A stretch of 64,000 bases of DNA from positions 124,001 through 188,000 of the forward strand of contig CP038125.1 in assembly GCA_004519485.1 (NCBI GenBank). The letters are read 5' to 3'. The position numbers and the translations under genes are program-made. The notes below the pieces were generated by a model. It saw nothing but the letters and a program-made list of their open reading frames with translations. It had not been told where the DNA came from and searched no databases. Of this stretch, positions 31,552 through 40,800 are shown one piece after another (the first letter of the stretch is position 1; each line of letters starts with the position of its first letter). This DNA is from Nannochloropsis oceanica. Taxonomy: Eukaryota; Sar; Eustigmatophyceae; Eustigmatales; Monodopsidaceae.

Positions 31552-32282
31552 GAATACCGCTTGGTACGAAAATCACACACAAGCGGTGCCTATATAGAGG
31601 GGAGAATGGTTGGGAGCACTTAACTGGACTGAAGAGCACAAGCCACACGACTGAGCGGAGGAGCAAGATGCGAGCCGTCCGGTCTACATATCATTATACT
31701 ACAAGTATATTATTATATCTGATCGTCGCCCAAAACCAAATCGGCGACCGAACAAGTCCCCCACACAGCTCACACACAGCCACCGCACACCACAACACGA
31801 TCCTAGCACACGAACATGGCAAGAAGAGACCAGTGGGACTTTCAATTTTCTGCCGTCTGGTCACGGGGATTTGTTGCAGCTGGTGAGCCGTCGTTTTGAC
31901 ACACACACCAATAAAGCTCTCGACTATGGCCCGGAATAGGGAAAGACCAAGCGCGCCAGCCATTGATCAACACTTTTGCCGCCTGCGATGAAATCGAGTT
32001 GTGTCTAGGGGAAACTAGTGCAAAGGCAACAGCGTGAAAACGTTAACACAACACGTCCCCCAGAAATCGTGACTCACACCGACATCTTTTCCCCCCACTC
32101 TGCACGCCGCTACCACAGCCTCTCCCTCCAGTTACCCAATGCAGCCGCCTCCACCATCGCTTACCTGTGCCTGAGGAGAAAAGGTATGCGAGAGAGTGTG
32201 CCTGGGACGACCTCTTCCCCACATGCCTTCTCTCTTCTCCCCTGAATCACATGACCTCCACCAAACCACAGTCACCTCTATC
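31552..32282. other. Divergent region between the GH16 gene and the mitochondrial carrier
   Basis: It contains both 5' flanks. A possible non-coding 5' exon of the carrier ends at about 32183 (AAAAG/GTATGCG donor-like). No protein-coding feature that I can support. Confidence 0.45.
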
Positions 32283-33619
32283 ATGACTCCACGGACATCG
32301 ACGCAACCAGATCCAGCACCGCCTCCACGGCACGCGCTTACGCCCATATTGGCGGGTGGACTGGCAGGATGTACGTGGGGATGGGAAAAGTAATTCTGGT
32401 CCCACTTACATACACCAACTTTTTTCTACTTCAACCCGCTCAAATGCATACCGTTCCGACATCCAGGGATTGAAATCTGCATTACATTTCCATGCGAGTT
32501 CACAAAGACTCAGGTATGTCTCATTATCAGAAATCAATGTATTTTTCATTCCCTCCTTTCTGCGTTCCCCTCTTTTGTGTTTCCCGTCTCATTCAATAGC
32601 GCACGCTGATTACACTCCCCCACCTCTCTCTCCAGTGCCAACTTAAGCAGCACTACCAACTCAAAAAATTTACGGGCCCCTTGGACTGCGTGCGCTACAC
32701 TTTGCGGACAAAAGGCCCATTCGGATTGTACAAGGGCTTGATGCCATGGCTGGTTTTTGCTTTCCCACGTTCCGCTGTGCGCTTCTCTACCTACGAGTAT
32801 GCCAGCCACGCGCTCCAGAACGGCTGGGGTCACAATGATGGGGGGGGGAAAAAAGACCCGCTCTTGACCATGACTGCCGGCACATTGGCGGGCGCCAGTA
32901 CGTATTTAATGTTGGGGACATAGGAAAAGGTCTTTGGTCTGGGGATAGGAACAAAGATCGACAAATTATCGCTTCCGTCATCGTCACGCATCGCGTCCTG
33001 GCACTCTCTTCTTCCCACATTTTACACAGTGGAGTTTTTGACGGTTGGCACACCTATGCAGTGCATCCAGATCAAGATGGCACAAGACTCGTATTCCCTG
33101 AAGCCGCGCTTTGCGGGGTTTGCCGACGCGGTTGTGGGCATCGTGCGAATGGAGGGTTTTTGGGGCGGACTTTACGCCGGTACCGGTCCCACAGTGCTCA
33201 AGGGCGCGCTTAATAATTGTATCCGCTTCTCGACTTATTCAGAATTAAAGCATCTCTATCAGCAATTCAAAACCGGGGATATCATCATCAGCAGCAGCAG
33301 CAGCAGCAGTGCCACCACCACCGTCTTCGTGGAAAACTTGGCTCCTCTCAACGCGGCCGAGTCCATGCTTTTAGGCGCAATTTCGGGAGGCTTGTCAGCA
33401 GTGGCAACACACCCCATAGACACCGTGAAGTCCAACATGCAGTCGATAGGTGGGGGCGGCTACAGCACTTCCTGGGACTGCTTCACGAAGATCCTCCAGA
33501 GTCAGGGCCTGCTGGGCCTGTACCGCGGCATGTCGCCCCGCTTTATTCGCGTTTGCCTTGAGATTGGTCTTCACTTTACCATGTACGAACGTATTGCTCG
33601 ATACTTGGACAGCATTTGA
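32283..33619 (+). CDS. Mitochondrial carrier, tricarboxylate (citrate) type
   Basis: Four exons: 32283-32370, 32467-32513, 32636-32897, 33030-33619 (328 aa), phases consistent. SLC25 carriers exchange metabolites across the inner mitochondrial membrane. Three repeats are visible: signature 1 FPCEFTKTQ, split over exons 2/3 after LAGWIEICIT; signature 2 TPMQCIQIKM; signature 3 HPIDTVKSNMQ. The GIEICITFP-type start and LGLYRGMSPRFIRVCLEIGLHFTMYE ending resemble the citrate/tricarboxylate carrier. In repeat 2 both matrix-gate salt-bridge residues are Gln (P-M-Q-C-I-Q against the canonical P-x-[DE]-x-x-[KR]). A Ser-rich insertion encoded by AGC repeats sits between repeats 2 and 3 (33289-33310). 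Exporting citrate for fatty-acid synthesis is a likely role, by family only. Confidence 0.86.
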
Positions 33620-34503
33620 TAGGAAAGCTGAAAAAAGGTATGTGGGGATTAGGGTGTCGCCAACTCAAGAGAATTGCAAGCGCAGTATGGGTCGTGTTAT
33701 ATCTCATGGGGAAGACTGATAGGTGTAAACATCAAGCAGTTCTAAGGTCATTGCAATCGAATGCATATGCCCACGAAATTGGGAGGAGTCGCCGAGGGAG
33801 TATGAGGCACAGTGCAGTGCCTGCATGCACGCAATAAAAAGCCCTCCCCGAGGATGCACTCTATAGAAACAATTCGAGTCGAGTCATCCTTTCCCAAGCT
33901 TTCTTATCTACACGTTTCTTGTTGGCTCTCCCGCGGGCGAATCGAAAACTTACTCGCATCAGGCCGACGAGTACAATTCCTTAGCCTGTCGCTTACACAA
34001 GGTCAGTGGGGTCGTGAAAAGTATATGTATGTGAGCGGTCAGAATGAATCAATGGAAAGGACTTCAACAGCGACGGAAACCGCAATTAAATCTTGTGGTG
34101 GTCGCCAGAAAACGAAGAGCAGAATCATCAATAACAGGGTGAAACACCTTTGAGAGGTAACCGACACCATGCACTTTGAGAAGGAGAGAAAGTGACTAAA
34201 CAATCCAAATAGTAGAAAGAAATCAGCGTAAGTGTGATGCGCACAAAAACAAACTAATTCTTTAATTTGCTATCTCGCTTTTTTCGATGACATCGGTGTG
34301 TGCGGCATGGCAGATTTTTTTATCTCTGCCTCCAGAGGTGACACATGCAGGACAACGGTAGAGCGCACAGTCGTCTTTGTCCTGTGCCCTCAGCCACGTC
34401 CTCTTATCTGCTCGTGTCGCTCGTGCTTCATTAGAACTTGTCATGGCATATCAATTACATCAAAGGTACAACAATATCCCCTCCTTCACTTTCTTCACTT
34501 CCT
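33620..34503. other. Convergent intergenic region
   Basis: 3' flanks of the carrier (plus) and the aldo-keto reductase (minus). An AATAAA motif at about 33833 may be the carrier polyadenylation signal. No gene seen. Confidence 0.5.
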
Positions 34504-35658
34504 TCATGCCATCGGCGCCTTGCAGCTCCCAAAGTCACAAAACCCGACGGGCACATCCACACCCAGTGGCGAGCCGAAGGTATTCGGGGAGTCGTTGGCC
34601 ACGTCATGCCACTGCCCATCGTTGAGTTGCTCCCACCGCTTGAAGTTCGCCACGGCCGAGGCCCCCATGATCTGCGTCCACTGCGCCCTCGTCATCTTCA
34701 GGTTCGTGGCCGCCGCCTGGGCTTTCAGCCGGTCTGCCCTCACCGTCCCAATCACTGGCACGATGCGCGTTGGGTGCCGCAGCAGCCATGCGATCGCCAC
34801 TTGGTCGGGTGTGACGGCCGGGCCCATCTGCGAGGCCACGTCCTTGAGGGCCGCCAGAATACGACCTTGCCGGGCACCCTCGGGGAAATTAAAAAGACGG
34901 TTGGCACCGGCCATCGGGTCCCCGCCCAGAGGCCCCCAGGCTAAGGCAGCAATGCCGAGCTCCTGGAGCTGGTCGAGGCGGCCGTCGAACAAGGCCGTGG
35001 GGGTCAGGACAGAAATTTCAAGTTCGGCCGTCGTCAGGCTCATCTGCTGTTTTTCCATAGCGGCTTGCAGCAAAGCAAGTTTGCTTGGTGGAAAGTTGGA
35101 CACGCCAAAGTAGCGGACCTTGCCGCTAGCCTTGAGCTTCTTGAAGGTCATGGCTAGCTCGGTCGCGTCCAGGAGCGGGTCCGGGGCGTGCGGCATGAGC
35201 ACGTCGAGGTAGGTGGTGCCAAGCTGGGTCAGGGCAATGTCGACAGCGTGCATCATGTATTCAGCCCCATTGTCCAGGTACTGGACGGGCGCGTCCGGAA
35301 AGACAATGCCCGTCTTGTACACAATCTGAAACTTCTCTCGCAGGCCTGGCTGTAAGGCAAACGCCTGCCCCACCAACTCGGCGCTCGCATTGTAGGCGTA
35401 TATGTCGGCCAGGTCCAGCAGAGTGATCTTGTTCTGCAGAGCCACATTCAGCAAGTCCTTGAGCGCCGCAGCCCCGCCGCTCTGCGTTAGCTCCGCAAAG
35501 TGCAGGGCACCCAAGCCCATCTGAGAGGTTTCCATGCCGGCCGGGCCGGGCGCCAGCTTGATGCGCTGCACTTCACCAAGCGCGAAGTGGGGAGCAGCAG
35601 CCAAAAATATCACGGCTGTCGTCATGGTGGCGACGCTTCCCGCAATATAAGGCTTCAT
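34504..35658 (-). CDS. Secreted or organellar aldo-keto reductase
   Basis: Intronless, 384 aa. Residues about 1-28 (MKPYIAGSVATMTTAVIFLA then APHFALG) form a signal peptide, unusual because aldo-keto reductases are normally cytosolic. The TIM-barrel domain resembles the bacterial YdhF-type branch. The catalytic tetrad is complete: Asp82 and Tyr87 in DLADIY, Lys115 in VYKTGIV, His157 in MPHAPDPLLD. The NADPH phosphate-binding region near the C-terminus is recognisable (RIVPVIGTVRADRLKAQ). The tail ends GFCDFGSCKAPMA, two Cys five residues apart that could form a disulfide in an oxidising compartment. No Phe at the predicted cleavage site, so ER/secretory location is likelier than plastid. Substrate unknown. 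Confidence 0.85.
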   Translation of the reverse strand: MKPYIAGSVATMTTAVIFLAAAPHFALGEVQRIKLAPGPAGMETSQMGLGALHFAELTQSGGAAALKDLLNVALQNKITLLDLADIYAYNASAELVGQAFALQPGLREKFQIVYKTGIVFPDAPVQYLDNGAEYMMHAVDIALTQLGTTYLDVLMPHAPDPLLDATELAMTFKKLKASGKVRYFGVSNFPPSKLALLQAAMEKQQMSLTTAELEISVLTPTALFDGRLDQLQELGIAALAWGPLGGDPMAGANRLFNFPEGARQGRILAALKDVASQMGPAVTPDQVAIAWLLRHPTRIVPVIGTVRADRLKAQAAATNLKMTRAQWTQIMGASAVANFKRWEQLNDGQWHDVANDSPNTFGSPLGVDVPVGFCDFGSCKAPMA

Positions 35659-36367
35659 GTCAAGAAGAATTGTCTGTGGTGTTGGAACGAGGAAGAAAAT
35701 GAAAGTGAGAGGATGAACGCAGCTGTTGCAGGAGCACTGGGGGATGTGAGAAACAGCCCGGCCACAAAAATATTACATACAACTGCGGCCTCCCAGCAGC
35801 GTGGAAGAGTGCGGAGTTGCCTTAAGGCCGGCTTTGGCTGCGGCCGAGAGGATGATGGTTCCTTAGCTAGTTTTTTTTTTTTTTTGATTATGTGGCTCGC
35901 GAAGGCTTTTCATGAGACGAGGGGATCACACGCGGGGACTGAGATGATGGCCCTGGCTTTCGAGCAAGCCATGAGCGCAAGCAAAGCCCCGATGACCCGC
36001 TCAATCAAATTTTCTGAACATGGTTATAGGTGAAAGTTTTAAGATGTACGACAAAGTCCGTTTCCTTCTCTTCCCCTTATTACGAAAGGGGTTGTCGGTT
36101 GTGCAATTTTTAATGCAACTCCAGGGAAGAGCGGCATCATCAAAGTTCAACCACCCGATTCCCGCATGGGTTCCCGACTTGGCGCATCCCAACCCGTAGA
36201 CACACTGTGCATCCTTGAGCAATGATTTAAGCCCGTCGAAGAAGCTGAGAAACGTCGCCCTCTTTTATTAAATTATATGTTGATTCTTTTTACAACACGT
36301 GTTCCACTCATCCCCTCTTTCTCTCCTACTCCCTCCCACCCTTCCTTCTTCCTTCTCTAGTACATGA
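35659..36367. other. Intergenic, no gene seen
   Basis: AKR promoter side and 3' flank of the LYR gene. Contains a run of about 17 T at 35869-35885. Open frames lack conserved motifs. Confidence 0.5.
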
Positions 36368-37382
36368 TCAAAAGATGCCGCCCTTGGCATGTCTGTTATT
36401 CCGGAACCCCATCCGGCTGAGTTGGTGTTGGTGCCGACGAACATTGTCGGGGTCCATGTTGCTGCCGTCCCAGTTGGAATAAGCCAATTTATCCCGTCGC
36501 GCAGCCTCTTCCGTTACCCGCCCCTCGCCGTCCTTGTACACCAGATAGGTCCGTCCCCCTGTCGCTCTTCCTTCTCCGCCGTCGCCCGAGGAGGCGTTTG
36601 CAGTGGCACCTATCCTTCGCTTTGGAGTCACCATCTTTAGATACCCGAGCGTAGAAGAAGCCTGCTCCAACAGCTTGCTCACCCTGTTTTCCGGGGGGGG
36701 GAAGGAAAGAAGGCAGGTAGTCTTAGGCATGCGTAAAGTCGAGAGATATTTTCGAGCGCCTTCTATTTTCTCATAATGATAGATATCTATTCGTTTGTGG
36801 TCGTAGGAGCTCCTCGAGGCTATCAGTCCTCTCATTTATGGTGATAAAAATTGAGGAATTCTTCCCCTTATTTTGATGCCAAAACCGTTGGAGTGAGTTA
36901 GGAAAAACAACAAAAAGTGAATCGCTGTCCCCGTCGACGAATTCGAGCTTCCTTAATCCTCGCGGCGCTAGGAAGGATTGAGCTAGCTACCGACCCTTAT
37001 GGATCCGTTTCTCACCTTCGTACAAAAGGATCTGTGGGGGAAGCTCGGTGGTAGTAAGCCCCCGCATATAGAGGGGAGATTAACTAGTACCTTCAACAAA
37101 TACCACTGCCGTATCTGAATGAAAACTACCGTCGCATTGTCCCCCGGCATCTTGTGCCCGAGTCTGTCCCCTGATAGTCCCCCTCCCCCGGCCTTCGACA
37201 CTCACTCACCTTTGCGCGTCCGTCTCGCCTGCATGCTCTCGAAAGCCCTGACGTATTTGCTCAAGTGCCGACGCCTGCTTGTCCTGCGGCAAGTTTTTCG
37301 CCATGCCCAACAAGCGACGGTAGACCCTCAAAGCATTTGTACTCGAAGCAGCGACAGCAGCGGCAGAGGACGGGGTGGCCAT
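36368..37382 (-). CDS. LYR-motif (Complex1_LYR) protein, probably mitochondrial
   Basis: Two exons on the minus strand: 37382-37210 and 36683-36368 (162 aa), joined across a 526-nt intron with matching phase. The N-terminus has the LYR-type core ALRVYRRLLGMA (residues about 17-28), then IRQGFREHAGETDAQRVSKL and LGYLKMVTPKRR, the second and third helices of the fold. LYR proteins bind acyl carrier protein and the Fe-S delivery machinery and act in assembling respiratory complexes or as subunits. The C-terminal 75 residues (GGRTYLVYKDGEGR, WDGSNMDPDNVRRHQHQLSR, NRHAKGGIF) are an extension I cannot assign. The specific LYRM orthologue is undecided. It shares a 420-bp divergent promoter region with NUP160. 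Confidence 0.78.
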
Positions 37383-37802
37383 TTTGAGAGGAGGGTGCGC
37401 GGGAGGCTAAAGAATCGCAGGCTCTGCTCGTGGCGCGAGCCTTTGCCTGAGAACCTTTGGCAGGCTTTATCTGCGCACTAGGTGTGGTTTGTGGTATATA
37501 TGTGTTGGGCCGCTTTGGTGATTTTTCCGCGGGTCAATTATCTCTCGTCGTTGCTTTGCCTTCATCGCCAGCTTCTTCCTCACCATCATCATATATGCCT
37601 TTGCCATTGCCTACCCCGCAAATCGTCTTTAAATTGCTTTCCACTCTCCCAAATACCCTTACCTCAGGCTGTTCTGAGTATTCTTGAGTTCTACGGGGCT
37701 CCTGGCGTGCTAGCGTCGCCGGTTGCTCCTCAACGAGCCTTCGCCGCGGGTTTCTCTCCGACCAGCCTCCTCCCTCCGTCCTGAACAATACGACGCAAAG
37801 TT
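37383..37802. promoter_or_regulatory. Bidirectional promoter region between the LYR and NUP160 genes
   Basis: 420 bp separates the two start codons on opposite strands, so both promoters and 5' UTRs must lie here. I see no clear TATA box at a fixed distance from either start. Confidence 0.5.
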
Positions 37803-40800
37803 ATGGAGGTAGAAATCGAGGCCACGGTGGCGCTTTTTGACCATGTTGATGGGTGGCAGGGCCGGCGACGCGTCCTCCCGATGGATATCGATCCGGGGTT
37901 GGAAGAAATGCCCCTGGCGGAGGAATGGGTAGGAGGCGGTCAGGTGCTTCAGAGCGGCCGAAGGCTGGTGTGGCGGTCCCGGGGCCCCAAACTGGAAATT
38001 GCGGAAGTGTCTGGGCAAATTGACATTCAGGGCCCGCGCAATGGTATGGAGCTGCCATTCTCTGTTCTCTCGCGCGATGCCATTTGCTTCGAAGAAGTTA
38101 CCGACTCGCGGGACGAATGCCTGGTCCTGTGGGCACTCACACGAAACCTGGTGCTGCATGCCGTGCCTTTCAGGCCACCCACCGCATGTGGGGTCGGGCA
38201 ACATGGGCGTGGAAATTTTGACTCCAGCAACAGCTCGGCTGCTTCCTTACTGGCTTCGTTGCCCACCCGCGAAGCATGCGACGGTGTGGCCCTGAATCCT
38301 CCCGCCGGCTCCGAGTACCCGACATGTTGTTCCTTCGTCTCGCCTCGCGATCTGTTGATTGGCTACGGGACAGGCAGGCTGCAGATAATTCACATAACTC
38401 GACAGCGCGCTAAAGCGGGTGTGGGCGTGGGGGAGGGACCGCACATTGTGCAGTCAGAGGTGGTGCGGGAATTGCCGGTCTCGGGTTACCTATCGTACCT
38501 GAATCCCCTGGCCTACCGCCAGGCAGCGCAGCCACCGCCCAGTCCTGTGGTGGCTTTGGGCGGCTGGGCAGCGGGCGGTGGTGAGCTGCTGGTGTTCTCC
38601 CTGCACGCAGACCGCAGGGTGCGGGTGTGGAGTACACGGTCTTCCAAGGGCGTTATGCTGAGCGAGCTGGCGCTGCCGGGGGCGGTGGACAGGGGCTTGC
38701 TCTACGCAGACTGCAGCAAAGTCCTGGTGCACAGCGACGCTGCTGTCAATCGCCTGGTGGTGAGCTTGACGGAGCCCTCGCACTCCCGCGTCTGGGTGTC
38801 AAAGCCTTTCTCGACCGCCGCGGAGGTAGAGGGATGGAAGGACACGCACCTGGCCGCGCACTGCTTTGAGGAGAATCAGCTCCTGGCTGACGTGTGCCTC
38901 GAGGCCACTGGCGACGGCGAGGAGAAAGTGTTGGCTAGAGGGAGGGGAAATCCGCCAAGAATAAGCCCGCAACAGCGGCCACCACGACGACTGCGGCTGT
39001 GGGCGGCGTTGGCGAACGATGGGTTGGCGTACGCGCCTCTGGAGACGAAGAAGGGCGGCGCGGACCTGACGAACGGGAGTACAGGTGGTAACGCAGCGGA
39101 TGGCAACGGAGGTACAGCGTCGTTTATTCGATTGTGGCGAGCGCCGCCCTCGGGTCTAGAGGACGTGGGCCTGCTTCTGGGCTCCGCGGCTGGTGGCGGA
39201 GGCGAGAAGGGACAGGGTTCCAACCGGCGGGACGCCCTCCGGCAGAGCCTGCTTGCGCTGCACGAACGCTTCGGTCCATGCTGGAAGGCGACCATTCGGC
39301 ATGTTGAGGCGTCCTTCCTACGCTTTCTGGCGGCCCCCGCATCGAGATTCTCCTCCATGGCCTTGGTCAAGGCGATGACGCGCATTAGATCGGCGCCCTC
39401 CCTGAGCGGTGCAGGCGGCCAGGGCTGGGGCGGTCGGGGCGGCAGATTAGGGGGTCACGAGGACATAGATCGTGACCCCCTGCCGAATGGCGAGCGGCTG
39501 TGGGAGATGGTGGCAGATGTGGTGCGGAAGGAGGCCGACCATGCCTTAGCCGAGGCGGTCCAACATCAGCCCCGATATCAGCACCAGGACGAGGAGGAAG
39601 CGGTGATGGTGGAGGATGAGAAGCGGGCCTTGGCATTGCTCTCGACCTGGGTGCATTTTCTGGACCTGGCCGAACAAAGCCGCGAAGTGCTTAGCCATCC
39701 ATTGGCCCTCCTGGCCGGTGGCGACACCAGTGCTAACGGCGGCGGAGCCGTGGTGGCCGTGCGCGTGGACCGATGCTCCACGGCAGTGCCGGTCCGTCTT
39801 CCTATGACACAGCATCTCACCTTTCTCGACGCTTTTGACGAATGGATGTGTGACTGCGCGCCCGACGCGGTGAGTGATGTAAATCGGTGCCTTTTGGAGG
39901 CGCTTGCTACCACCGGGCAGCTACCCGACCCTGTGCTGCTCAAGGCCAGGGCCGCCGAGGCGCTCCAACGGCGGCGGCCAGGGAGGCGTTTGGACGCAGG
40001 GCTAGTCTTACGAGGGACGGGTGAAAACTGTCAGACGCCAATCGATCTGTCTACACGAGGGTATCAAGTCGTGGAGGAGATTGAGGAAGTGCTTCACGCC
40101 ATTCGCCCCCTCCTGCAGGTCCTGGGCGAGACCATGGAAACCACGGCCATTGGTCGTCGGAGCTCACGAAGGAGCCAGCGCAGCGGGGCGGCGGTGTCCT
40201 CGATCAAGATGACGAGTTCCCGAGATGGAGGCATCAATAGCAGCAACAGCAGTAGCAGCAGCAGACGGTCCCCTTCGCTTGCGACGGCACAACTGGCAGC
40301 CTCAGCCATAGGAGAAATTTTGGTGCTCTGTCTGGCTCGCCTCCGGACCAGCCTCATGCTCTTAGTCCACCTGGAGGCGGCAGGTATGCAGCAATTCATT
40401 TTTCGAGACCCATCCGAAGCGCCACTGACCCTACAAGTTGCCACGGCACTAAATGTTGCCTGGCTGCTCCTATACTCGGGTTCCCAACCCCTCCTTCCCC
40501 CTGCACCCATTCGACCCCCTTCCGTGGTCCTCTTGAGTGCGATCCCCCGTGCTGATGCCCGCGCATTCTCCATTCTGGAGGGCCTTATCCTAGATCTAGC
40601 AACCCCCCCACCCTGTGTGGACGCTGTGCAAGAGGTCATCCAAGCGCTGTGTCAAAGCCTCCCTCGCCGGCTGTTGGCGTACTTGGTGAAAATGGAGCAG
40701 TACCGCTACCTTCTTCCCTGGGCCCGCGGCCTCTTGAGCGGGGCCTTGCTGCTGCCATTTTCTTCATCGGCAGAAGGAGGTTATGCGGAAGAGAAAGCTC

